Source: Chitinophagaceae bacterium (GTDB lineage: Bacteria > Bacteroidota > Bacteroidia > Chitinophagales > Chitinophagaceae). Taken from it: a stretch of 64,000 nucleotides of DNA. Positions within the stretch are counted from its first letter, which is position 1; each line of letters starts with the position of its first letter. Shown piece after piece: positions 18,353 to 26,659 of this stretch. The DNA is taken from contig JAEUVO010000055.1 in NCBI GenBank assembly GCA_016786885.1, forward strand, positions 62,001-126,000. Reading direction: 5' to 3'. Under the pieces are notes generated by a model that was not told the origin of the DNA, ran no database searches, and saw only the letters and a program-made list of their open reading frames with translations. The position numbers and the translations under genes were made by a program.

Positions 18353-18508
18353 GACCCGGAATTTAGCTGTCAATGAGGGTGCTATATTAAGCTGAATTAG
18401 CCGGGCAGGGTATGATACTTGTCAGATGTAAATATGATATGGCTTATGTATGTAACTAATTCTTATTCTGTCAGTAATGTGGGATGAATATTGCAGCTAA
18501 TTTCAGTT

Positions 18509-18985
18509 TCAGGCTCTGTTACGAACAGCCGGAATAAATTCCTTTTCGAAAAAAGAAATGGCTTTTTGCAGGTTCAGTTCTGCTTCCCGGCTCAGTGTAT
18601 TTCCAAGGCCCCAGTTATATCCTGCTATAGCTAATGTGTAAGCCTCAGGAGTTTTATTATACAGCTCTTTGGCCAGGTATAGGATCGTTTCAGGGCTTTG
18701 CATATGAGAGGAGAAAAAATAATGATGTGCCGCCATGCAGGGTTTTAGTTCAAATCCTTCCTTCAGCTCACTATGCGATGCATCAATAAAAACCACTTTG
18801 TCGTACCTGCAGATCAGTAAGACATCTTCGACCTGCAACTGGTAGCGAAATTCGCAGTCAAACATTTTCAGTCCTGCATGATCTACCAGGCCGGTAAATT
18901 TCCAGCCCAGCCCATCATCCCTGCGGCCGCTATTGCCGATGCCTATGAGTAATATGTCCCCTTTTTCAGTTCTTGAATTTTTCAT
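18509..18985 (-). CDS. [NiFe] hydrogenase maturation endopeptidase (HoxW-like)
   Basis: 158 residues of the HyaD/HoxW/HycI family. The nickel-recognition motif GIGNSGRRDDGLG (residues 15-27) and the second acidic site FIDAS are present. Such proteases remove the C-terminal tail of the large subunit once nickel is in place. The start overlaps hoxH by 20 bp, so its partner is HoxH, which has a 25-residue tail, rather than EchE, which has none. Confidence 0.9.
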   Translation of the reverse strand: MKNSRTEKGDILLIGIGNSGRRDDGLGWKFTGLVDHAGLKMFDCEFRYQLQVEDVLLICRYDKVVFIDASHSELKEGFELKPCMAAHHYFFSSHMQSPETILYLAKELYNKTPEAYTLAIAGYNWGLGNTLSREAELNLQKAISFFEKEFIPAVRNRA

Positions 18986-20417
18986 CGATCAACTCTCCTT
19001 CATGATTATATACTTCTGCTTTCAATGGCATTTTACCCATCGCCTGTGTGGCACAGCTTAAACAAGGATCGTATGCCCTTATAGCTACTTCCACCTGGTT
19101 CAGCATGCCATCAGTGATATGGCCTTTACGGCTGATGACATTATTGGCCACCCATTTCACTGCGGTATTCATTGCATCATTATTATGCGTGGTGGATACA
19201 ATGAGATTGCAACGGGTGATCATTCCTTTTTCATCCACTTCATAATGATGGGTGAGTGTGCCGCGGGGTGCTTCTATAATACCAATGCCTTTCAACCTGG
19301 GTGTACCTTTACGAATAAGATCGTTTCCCATCAATTCGGGTTCATTCAGCAATATTTTCATTTCTTCTGCACAATGCAGTACTTCGATCAGCCTGGCCCA
19401 GTGTGAATACATGGTGCTGTTGTTGACTTTCTTTCCTGTAAATGCGATAAACTCCTGTCTTGCTTTCTCCGCCAGCGGTGTGGTAATAAAGTCACATACA
19501 TTCATTCTTGCCAATGGCCCCACCCGGTTCCATCCGTTTTCTCTTCCCTGTTTTTTCAGGTAAGGAAATTTCATGTATGACCATTGGGATACCGCTTCAG
19601 AAAAATAATCCTGGTAAAGATCTGTTGCTATATCATCTAATGTCCTGTTGCCTTCACTGTCAATAGCCCTCAGCTTTCCATCATATAAGTCAAGCCCCCC
19701 CTTATCGTTTACCATACCGAGATGACCTGAAGGGAAATAAGCAAAATCATCGAGGAATTTCCTGTTTGCTTCATGATAACCTTTCATAAAATCAACCATC
19801 GCAACAGACCATTCGATCATCGTATCTATATTCTCAATGTTCTTACCATCGAGAAAATAATCTCTCTCTCTTTCAGTAAATGTTTTGTGTACACCTCCGG
19901 GGACAGCTAATATGCCATGAATTTTTTTACCGGCAACGGCTTTGATAACCTCCTGCCCAAACTTCCTCATGGTGATGCCTTTGATGGCTAATTCCCTGTT
20001 CTCAACAGCCACTGCTACCACATTTCTTTTTTCTGCAGGCGCATCTACTCCAAACAACAGATCGGGTGAGGCGAGATAAAAGAAATGCAATGCATGAGAT
20101 TGAAATACCTGACCGAAGTGCATCAGGCGACGAAGCCTTGTTGCGGTTGGTGAAAGATCTTTAGGATCAATGCCCACTATCTGGTCAATGGCTTTAGCAG
20201 CTGCCAGGTGATGGCTTACCGGGCAGATACCACATAATCGCTGCACTAATACCGGCGCTTCCCAATATGGATGACCTTGTATAAAACGTTCAAACCCCCT
20301 GAACTCAACAATGTGAAAAAAAGAATCTTTCACTTGTCCATATTCATCGAGATGTATGGTAACCCTGCCGTGGCCTTCCACTCTTGTTACAGGGTCTATG
20401 GTAATCTTCCTGTTCAT
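18966..20417 (-). CDS. hoxH: NAD-linked group 3d [NiFe] hydrogenase large subunit HoxH
   Basis: 483 residues. It has both CxxC pairs: RLCGICPVSHH (C62, C65) and DPCLSC (C452, C455). It resembles HoxH throughout (TIDPVTRVEGHGRV, FRGFERFIQG), so it holds the Ni-Fe site for H2 oxidation or production. The normal motif DPCxSCATH reads DPCLSCATQ: Gln458 replaces the His at the usual cleavage point, and a 25-residue tail follows. The next gene encodes the maturation protease. It lies 11 bp after the hoxUY fusion. Confidence 0.95.
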   Translation of the reverse strand: MNRKITIDPVTRVEGHGRVTIHLDEYGQVKDSFFHIVEFRGFERFIQGHPYWEAPVLVQRLCGICPVSHHLAAAKAIDQIVGIDPKDLSPTATRLRRLMHFGQVFQSHALHFFYLASPDLLFGVDAPAEKRNVVAVAVENRELAIKGITMRKFGQEVIKAVAGKKIHGILAVPGGVHKTFTERERDYFLDGKNIENIDTMIEWSVAMVDFMKGYHEANRKFLDDFAYFPSGHLGMVNDKGGLDLYDGKLRAIDSEGNRTLDDIATDLYQDYFSEAVSQWSYMKFPYLKKQGRENGWNRVGPLARMNVCDFITTPLAEKARQEFIAFTGKKVNNSTMYSHWARLIEVLHCAEEMKILLNEPELMGNDLIRKGTPRLKGIGIIEAPRGTLTHHYEVDEKGMITRCNLIVSTTHNNDAMNTAVKWVANNVISRKGHITDGMLNQVEVAIRAYDPCLSCATQAMGKMPLKAEVYNHEGELIDEKFKN

Positions 20418-20428
20418 AATTCAATACA

Positions 20429-21703
20429 TTAATCGTACTTAAACTCTGAATACAAAATGGAATATTCTTCTCCCCATAAAATATTTTTCACCGCCTTCCA
20501 GATATGATTGGCATCAGGCGGGCAGCCGGGGATATAGTAATCAATCTTCACTATTTCATTGCAGGCATACACCCTGTCAAGAATTTTTGGTAAATCTTCA
20601 TGATAGGGAATGATACTGGCGCCGGGCTCACTGGTAGCGGAGTTGAGATAAGCTTCTTCCAGGCATTCACTCAGTGGAATAGAGTTTCTCATAGACGGAA
20701 GTCCGCCCCATACTGAACACTCACCCAGCGCAACAAGTACATCACAATGTTCCCTGAATTTACGCAGCGTTTCTACATTCTCTGAATTACATACACCACC
20801 TTCGATGATACCAATATGACAACGGGAAGTGAACTCTTTAAAATCTGTCAGCGGTGATTTGTCAAAGGACACCAGCTCGACCACATCCAGCAGGTCCTCA
20901 TCAATATCCAGCAACGACATATGACAACCAAAACAACCAGCCAAAGAAACAGTAGCCACAATTTTCTTACCCATTACAGGTGGCCTGTTCTTATGCGTAG
21001 TTTTTTTCTTGTTGTAATCCTTTTGCACAGATTCCATATCAAATTTCCTGTCGCCGAATGGAGCTGCTAAACTTACTCCCCTTACAATGATGGCGCCGGT
21101 CGGACAAATTTTCATAGCATTGATGGCCTGCTCTTCAGTTAGCTTTACTTCCTGTTCATAGTCGATACCAACATATGTTTCATTGCCCCTGTCCTGGTAA
21201 TTGAAAACTTTTTTGCCGTCATTTGTTTTTACATCCACCACACAACGCAGGCATTTGATACAACGGTTATGTTCCATTACCATCCTGCTCGGTTTGAAAT
21301 CAATGATACGGTCTTTAAAAAGGTGCTGGAAGCGGGTAGAGGAAACTCCGAGTTCATAACCCATATGCTGCAGATCACAGTTGCCGCTTTTTTCACAGGC
21401 GGGACAGATATGATTGCCTTCAGCAAACATCATTTCCACCAACGCCTTGCGGGTATCCTTTAATTCTTCAGAATTAACTTCAACGGAAAGACCTTCAGTT
21501 ATTTTTTCTGTACAGGCCGGGCCGAATTTGCCATTTATTTTGCAAGTGCATACCCGGCAGGTACCGAGTGGCGGTTCTATATGTTCATAATAACAGAGTG
21601 ATGGTATGAAAATGCCATTTTCTTTAGCTACTTGTATCAGGTTCTTCCCTTTTTCTGCCTGTATGTTTTTGCCATCAATCGTTATGTTCACCATGTCTGC
21701 CAT
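20429..21703 (-). CDS. HoxU-HoxY fusion: diaphorase and hydrogenase small subunits
   Basis: 424 residues from ATG at 21703; the TTG at 21754 is rejected. Residues about 1-205 are HoxU/NuoG-like: [2Fe-2S] cysteines (CYYEHIEPPLGTCRVC...C), the HICPACEKSGNC site, and CIKCLRC with CPTGAI. After a Lys-rich linker (KKKTTHKNRPP), residues about 245-424 are HoxY, with GCFGCHMS, GGVC, GECS and PGCPP for the proximal cluster. These are normally two genes. The fusion would tether the electron path from the nickel site to the NAD-reducing module. The TGA of hoxF lies four nt upstream of the ATG. Confidence 0.9.
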   Translation of the reverse strand: MADMVNITIDGKNIQAEKGKNLIQVAKENGIFIPSLCYYEHIEPPLGTCRVCTCKINGKFGPACTEKITEGLSVEVNSEELKDTRKALVEMMFAEGNHICPACEKSGNCDLQHMGYELGVSSTRFQHLFKDRIIDFKPSRMVMEHNRCIKCLRCVVDVKTNDGKKVFNYQDRGNETYVGIDYEQEVKLTEEQAINAMKICPTGAIIVRGVSLAAPFGDRKFDMESVQKDYNKKKTTHKNRPPVMGKKIVATVSLAGCFGCHMSLLDIDEDLLDVVELVSFDKSPLTDFKEFTSRCHIGIIEGGVCNSENVETLRKFREHCDVLVALGECSVWGGLPSMRNSIPLSECLEEAYLNSATSEPGASIIPYHEDLPKILDRVYACNEIVKIDYYIPGCPPDANHIWKAVKNILWGEEYSILYSEFKYD

Positions 21704-21707
21704 GTCA

Positions 21708-23468
21708 TCAGATTTTATATTTCTCGTATTCTTCTGTTGCAGCCTCCATATCAAACTTCAGGTTCAGCCCGTTGAAGTCTTTATCTAATTTGCTATGGAA
21801 GTATTCATGAAATTTCTCCATGGAGAAAATTAAACTGTTCGTAGCTGTTTTACCCAATCCGCAACGGCTCGTATTTTTCATAATAGTGCTCCAGCTCTTT
21901 AATTCTTCAAGATCTTTTTCATTGGCCAGCCCGTTGTCCAGTCTTTCCAGTTTGCGCTGAATGATAAAATTGCCGGCCCTGCAGGGTGTACAGATACCGC
22001 AGGATTCTGATTTGAAGAACTCAGAAAAATTCAACAGCACTTTTACCAGGTCTCTTTGTTTATTAAAAATCATAAAAGATCCGCCGCAACGTATGTCTTT
22101 GCGGGCCAGCAGGTCGAGCATAGAAATGCGGCGATATTTTTCTTTGATGGAAATGCATTCACCAGATGGACCACTTACCTGTATGTAATAAGGATCATCG
22201 GCTTCACAGAGATCCAGTAATTCAGCCACTGTCATGCCCCATTCTATTTCATAGATGCCGGGAAGTTTGCAATCACCGGACACACTGATGAGCTTGGTAC
22301 CAGGAGAACCGGGTATGCCCATCTGTATATACTCGTCTGTACCCATTTCCAGTATGCGGGCAGCAGCACAAAATGTTTCTACATTATTAATAACAGTAGG
22401 CTTTTGTAAATAGCCTTTTTCTACCGGGAAGAACCATTTCGTTCTGGGTTCACCTCTTTTGCCTTCCAGTGATTCCAGCAAAGCTGTTTCTTCACCACAT
22501 ACATAAGACCCTGCACCCATTTGTATCCTGATATCAAAATCGAATCCTTTGATTTTTCCGCAATCTTTTCCCATCAAACCTTTCTTTCTGTACTCATCAA
22601 TTGCTTCATCAAGTTTTGATTTAAGCCAGCGATATTCGCCCCGCAAGTATATGATGCCATATTCAGCACCAATGGCATAACCGCAGATCATCATTCCTTC
22701 AATCAGCGATTTAGCCTGTGTGTTCATCAACACCCTGTCTTTAAAAGTACCGGGTTCTCCTTCATCAGCATTACAAACAACATATTTTGGAAGAGCAGGC
22801 TGATCCTTCGCCGCTTTCCATTTTTTCCAGGTAGGAAAGTAAGCGCCACCCCTTCCGGCCAGTTCGGTTTTCTTCAATACTTCGATCACACCATCTGCAC
22901 CCAACATGGCAGCATTGGACAATGCTTTTCCATCGATAAACTTTTTAAAGAAAATACTCTTATCCCCGGGAGGTGTATAGCGGATATTATCAGCCGGTGC
23001 ATCACAAATGGATTCAGGACTGGCGCCATTCTTCAAAGCATGTATGATGTCTTTTACCCGAATCGCATTCAGATTAATGAAAGGATAAAAATTTATTAAT
23101 GCCGAAGGCTCCTGGTCGCTCAGCCCGATACAAGGTGTAAGGAACAAACCGAAAGTACCGGTACGGTCTACCGAGCCAAACCCTGCGCCTGTTTCCCTTT
23201 CAAAAGTTTCTTTGATGCGGTTGAACCCCTTTATATCTGCAACAATACTGTTGTTGAGGTAAATGGTGTATTTACCGGTGGGTTTCCGGTGAAAAAAATG
23301 GTAGAAGGAAACAACACCTTCCACTTCAATAGTGGCAAGGTTGAATTGTTCTGCAATTCTTCTTATATCGTTGTCATTGATAAAACCATTTTTTAGTTGC
23401 AATTCCCATAACTGGTTGAGCATTTGAGTTTGCCCGGGTTCCACCAGTTGTACTGTATCAGCAGGCAT
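21708..23468 (-). CDS. hoxF: Bidirectional hydrogenase diaphorase subunit HoxF
   Basis: 586 residues. The N-terminal 150 residues are a NuoE-like thioredoxin-fold domain that has lost most cluster cysteines, as in several HoxF proteins. The NuoF domain follows: GRGGAYFPTWKKW for NADH, NADEGEPGTFKDR for FMN, GSYVCGEETALLESLEGKRG, and the [4Fe-4S] motif SCGICTPC with a later C in TSRCGLG. It is the NAD(H)-binding subunit of the hydrogenase. It heads the hox operon; a weak -7 box (TAAATTCG, 23488-23495) lies about 19 nt before the ATG. Confidence 0.94.
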   Translation of the reverse strand: MPADTVQLVEPGQTQMLNQLWELQLKNGFINDNDIRRIAEQFNLATIEVEGVVSFYHFFHRKPTGKYTIYLNNSIVADIKGFNRIKETFERETGAGFGSVDRTGTFGLFLTPCIGLSDQEPSALINFYPFINLNAIRVKDIIHALKNGASPESICDAPADNIRYTPPGDKSIFFKKFIDGKALSNAAMLGADGVIEVLKKTELAGRGGAYFPTWKKWKAAKDQPALPKYVVCNADEGEPGTFKDRVLMNTQAKSLIEGMMICGYAIGAEYGIIYLRGEYRWLKSKLDEAIDEYRKKGLMGKDCGKIKGFDFDIRIQMGAGSYVCGEETALLESLEGKRGEPRTKWFFPVEKGYLQKPTVINNVETFCAAARILEMGTDEYIQMGIPGSPGTKLISVSGDCKLPGIYEIEWGMTVAELLDLCEADDPYYIQVSGPSGECISIKEKYRRISMLDLLARKDIRCGGSFMIFNKQRDLVKVLLNFSEFFKSESCGICTPCRAGNFIIQRKLERLDNGLANEKDLEELKSWSTIMKNTSRCGLGKTATNSLIFSMEKFHEYFHSKLDKDFNGLNLKFDMEAATEEYEKYKI

Positions 23469-23659
23469 GTTTACGGGTTTATGGTTCCGAATTTAACCCA
23501 AGGTCAATTTTTTTCTATGTGTAATCATATGACTAACGTTACTCATTTGTCTGATTTTGGGCATTTAACAGGAGAACAAAAAGCCTGCAATTGTCATTGC
23601 TGTGCATTAAATCAGGCCAGGTTGCTATATTTTAAACCCTGTAAAAGCAAAAAATGCGG

Positions 23660-23675
23660 TCACATTTTTATGTGA
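23660..23675. promoter_or_regulatory. Perfect 16-bp palindrome abutting the MATE promoter
   Basis: TCACATTTTTATGTGA is a perfect 6-4-6 inverted repeat ending at the base before the -33 TTG (23676). Its position suggests a binding site for a dimeric regulator of the MATE gene. The half-sites are everted relative to the Crp consensus (TGTGA-N6-TCACA), so it is not a standard Crp/Fnr site. Confidence 0.45.
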
Positions 23676-23705
23676 TTGCGGGGTTTATCCTTTTCTCTAT
23701 CTTCG
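23676..23705 (+). promoter_or_regulatory. Promoter of the MATE transporter gene
   Basis: TTG (23676-23678), a 19-nt spacer and TATCTTCG (23698-23705) match the Bacteroidota sigma-factor consensus with one change (C for T). Transcription would start near 23711, leaving a long leader of about 155 nt. Confidence 0.55.
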
Positions 23706-23867
23706 CCCCACTTTCAAGCATACGAATATGAAAATCTGCCAGGGTTCGACTCCATTTTAACTCCCGCAATCTTCGGGAAAGAACCTGTTATTTAAGGCTA
23801 TTACCAATTGCAACTTTTCGTTGCTGTAATTTTTTCATTTTAGCTTAATTTCAAAAGCTTTTTAATC

Positions 23868-25286
23868 ATGTTGAAACAAACAACCAATACCAATAGGGTA
23901 TCTCATTTCTTTTCATTAGTCAAACAGTCACTCCGTGGTGACGAGCATGACTATACGCAAGGTAGTATCCGCAGCACTATTGTACTACTGGCTATTCCAA
24001 TGATCCTTGAATTAAGTCTCGAATCTGTTTTTGCTGTAGTTGATATGTTCTTTGTCGGTAAACTCGGTGCCAATGCCATTGCCACCGTAGGTCTTACTGA
24101 ATCAGCTATTACCATTGTTTATTCTATAGCTATTGGCTTAAGTACCGCTGCCACAGCTGTAGTAGCAAGGCGTATTGGCGAAAAAAATCCTGATGCTGCA
24201 GCACATGCAGGCATGCAATCAATACTGATAGCCCTGCTGGTGACAGTTATTATCAGTACTATCGGAATTGTCTTTGCGCCGGATATATTACGAATTATGG
24301 GCGGCTCCCCTGAGGTAGTAAAAGAAGGAGCGGTATTTACCCGCATTATGCTGGGTGGAAGTGTCGTCATTATCTTACTTTTTCTGATCAATGGTATTTT
24401 TCGGGGTGCTGGTGATGCGGCCATGGCTATGCGAAGCTTATGGATCGCCAGTATCATCAATATCATATTATGCCCCGTACTTATTAATGGTTATGGTCCT
24501 TTTCCTGAACTCGGGTTGAAAGGAGCTGCCATTGCAACAGTAATAGGCCGGGGTACTGGTGTATTATATCAATGCTACCACTTTTTTAAAGGAAAAGGCA
24601 TTATTAAAGTAAAAGCCTCCCATTTCAAATGGGATGTTCCGGTTGTAAAAACTCTTGTAGAAGTTGCGTCGCCGGCCACCTTACAATTTGTTATTCAATC
24701 AGGGAGCTGGATCGTCCTGGCGGTATTAGTGGCAAGATATGGAGGCACCGATGCTTCGGCCGGCTACCAGGTAGCCATAAGGAATGTAATATTCTTTATT
24801 TTACCTGCCTGGGGCCTAAGTAATGCAGCTGCTACATTGGTAGGCCAGAACCTCGGAGCCAAACAACCGGACAGGGCAGAAAAAAGTGTATTGCTGGCAA
24901 CAAAGTATAACGCCATTTTTATGGCAGGGGTAATGTTATTATTTCTGCTGTTTGCTTCACCGATCATCAGCATATTCACCAAGGAGCCAACGGTTCACCA
25001 TTTTGGAGTACTGGCGCTGCAAATCATCGGCTGCGGCTATATTTTTTATGGTGTGGGTATGGTGATGATACAGGCACTGAATGGTGCCGGTGATACCAAA
25101 ACACCGACCTGGGTAAATTTTATTGGTTTCTGGCTTTTCCAGGTACCGTTAGCTTACCTGTTGGTCAATACGTTGGACATGGGCCCTGTTGGTGCATTCA
25201 TAGCTATTCCCGCTGCCGAAACGGCGATTGCCATTGCTGCATGGTATTATTTCAAGAAAGGGAAGTGGAAGGAAGTTAAAGTATAA
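23868..25286 (+). CDS. MATE family efflux transporter
   Basis: 472 residues with about 12 membrane helices in two MATE repeats (from about residue 45 and 275). Family sequences include ILELSLESVFAVVDMFFVGKLGANAIATVGL and, in the second half, GAKQPDRAEKSVLLATKYN. It exports cationic or drug-like compounds using a Na+ or H+ gradient. A soluble 40-residue N-terminal extension is longer than usual. It has its own long leader, a likely operator, and a terminator at 25304, so it looks independently regulated. Confidence 0.92.
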   Translation: MLKQTTNTNRVSHFFSLVKQSLRGDEHDYTQGSIRSTIVLLAIPMILELSLESVFAVVDMFFVGKLGANAIATVGLTESAITIVYSIAIGLSTAATAVVARRIGEKNPDAAAHAGMQSILIALLVTVIISTIGIVFAPDILRIMGGSPEVVKEGAVFTRIMLGGSVVIILLFLINGIFRGAGDAAMAMRSLWIASIINIILCPVLINGYGPFPELGLKGAAIATVIGRGTGVLYQCYHFFKGKGIIKVKASHFKWDVPVVKTLVEVASPATLQFVIQSGSWIVLAVLVARYGGTDASAGYQVAIRNVIFFILPAWGLSNAAATLVGQNLGAKQPDRAEKSVLLATKYNAIFMAGVMLLFLLFASPIISIFTKEPTVHHFGVLALQIIGCGYIFYGVGMVMIQALNGAGDTKTPTWVNFIGFWLFQVPLAYLLVNTLDMGPVGAFIAIPAAETAIAIAAWYYFKKGKWKEVKV

Positions 25287-25303
25287 ACCGAACGCTTTTC
25301 CCC

Positions 25304-25345
25304 GGCAGGAATTGTTTTGTATAAAGCAATTCCTGCCTTTCTTTA
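25304..25345 (+). terminator. Terminator after the MATE gene
   Basis: A perfect 11-bp stem, GGCAGGAATTG pairing with CAATTCCTGCC across a 12-nt loop, is followed by TTTCTTTATTCTT. Confidence 0.8.
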
Positions 25346-25397
25346 TTCTTACTGGCAAAAACCTTTTTACCTTAGTAGTCTATCTATACTTATACGT

Positions 25398-26444
25398 ATG
25401 AGTAACAATGTAATTGACCAGAACCGGATCCGGCAATTTTTTTTCATCATCATTATACTATTGCTTGGTATTGTCCTTTTCTGGCAGCTTTACTCTTTTC
25501 TGCCTGCTTTCCTCGGAGCTATCACTATTTATATACTGATGCATAAGGCCATGCTTTACCTGACAGAAAAGAAGAAATGGCGAAAAGGATGGACAGCTAT
25601 TTTACTCATGCTGATTTCTTTTATAGTTATACTGCTTCCGATCGGTTTACTGGTTAATATGTTATCATCAAAAGTTACCTATGCCATTCAGCACTCTGCT
25701 GAACTGGTAGAGGCATTGAAAAAAGTGGTTGGGGGGATTGAACAACGATTTAATATTGAAATTGCCAGTGATGAGAATATCAATAAGCTGGGTGATTTTA
25801 TTGCAAAAAGCTTACCCGGCATTTTAGGCGCCACATTCAATACACTCACTACTATCTTTTTCATGTACTTCATTTTATATTTCATGCTGGTAAATGCCAG
25901 AAAGATGGAAGATGCACTCTATGAGTATATTCCCCTGCATGATAAGAATGTGGCAAGGTTGGGGAAAGAGGTAAACAAGATGGTAGCCTCCAATGCTATT
26001 GGTATACCTATGATCGCATTTGCGCAAGGACTGGTTGGATTAATCGGTTACTTTATTCTCGGCGTTAAAGAACCTTTCTTCTGGTTTGGTGTCACCTGCA
26101 TCGCAGCAATGCTTCCTGTTGTTGGAGCTGCATTGGCTTATGTTCCGCTGGCCATCATTTTCTTTGCCAACGGGCAAAACTGGCAAGGAATAGCTATGCT
26201 CATATTTGGCTTTGGCATTATTGGCACTGTCGATAATGTACTTCGGTTTACCCTGCTCCGGAAATTAGGTGACGTTCATCCGCTCACCACCATCTTTGGT
26301 GTTATCATCGGGCTAAACTTGTTTGGCTTCATAGGATTGATATTTGGCCCCTTGCTCATTTCTTTGTTTATGCTGTTACTGAAAATATATTCCAGTGAAT
26401 TTGTGACCAAACAGCGGGATATACATAAGATAATGGAGAACTGA
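25398..26444 (+). CDS. AI-2E family transporter (PF01594)
   Basis: 348 residues from ATG at 25398; an upstream TTG at 25317 lies in the preceding terminator. About eight membrane helices, with the typical soluble loop between the third and fourth and the conserved NAIGIPMIAFAQGLVGLIGYFILGV and GFIGLIFGPLL segments. Members export autoinducer-2 or small peptides, or exchange Na+ and H+; the substrate here is unknown. A degenerate -7 box (TACCTTAG, 25368-25375) lies 22 nt before the start. Confidence 0.88.
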   Translation: MSNNVIDQNRIRQFFFIIIILLLGIVLFWQLYSFLPAFLGAITIYILMHKAMLYLTEKKKWRKGWTAILLMLISFIVILLPIGLLVNMLSSKVTYAIQHSAELVEALKKVVGGIEQRFNIEIASDENINKLGDFIAKSLPGILGATFNTLTTIFFMYFILYFMLVNARKMEDALYEYIPLHDKNVARLGKEVNKMVASNAIGIPMIAFAQGLVGLIGYFILGVKEPFFWFGVTCIAAMLPVVGAALAYVPLAIIFFANGQNWQGIAMLIFGFGIIGTVDNVLRFTLLRKLGDVHPLTTIFGVIIGLNLFGFIGLIFGPLLISLFMLLLKIYSSEFVTKQRDIHKIMEN

Positions 26445-26659
26445 TCTGCATACTATTATATACAGGCTTTACCCTTATTTATTATCGTAATAATTCGTAC
26501 AAACACAGCGGTTTCGTAGATTTTCCCGTATAGTTTTTACAGTTTCTTAGTAATTATTCGCAATTAATTAAAAAACAATCTTTTATTGCTTGCATTATTA
26601 AGTTGCCGATAATATTTTGGCTTTGCATTTCGTTTGATTGTTTGAAAAACCGTACCCGA

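Larger units (their letters stand above)
23469..23867. other. Divergent intergenic region between hoxF and the MATE gene
   Basis: About 400 bp between divergent genes. It contains the palindrome and promoter listed separately, and a roughly 155-nt leader for the MATE gene. The leader holds a small hairpin (TCCCG/CGGGA, 23762-23778) and a possible 10-codon upstream frame MKICQGSTPF (23728-23760). The stretch AGGGTTCGACTCC recalls a tRNA T-loop, but no tRNA or tmRNA fold can be built. No riboswitch class was recognised. Confidence 0.45.

Noticed and set aside
23424..23675. Cys-rich plus-strand frame ending at the palindrome
   Set aside because: It begins within hoxF on the other strand and shows no conserved family; the cysteines are not spaced as in a known metal motif.
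23660..23675. Crp/Fnr binding site at the palindrome
   Set aside because: The half-sites are TCACA and TGTGA, the reverse of the Crp order TGTGA-N6-TCACA, and Fnr would need TTGAT-N4-ATCAA.
12717..23700. Sigma-54 (-24/-12) promoters for the hydrogenase operons
   Set aside because: Candidates such as TGGCCTGATTTAATGC have 11 rather than 10 bases between the GG and GC elements.
23740..23765. tRNA/tmRNA-like T-loop (GGTTCGACTCC)
   Set aside because: No flanking stem, acceptor arm or CCA can be drawn, so no tRNA or tmRNA gene is present.
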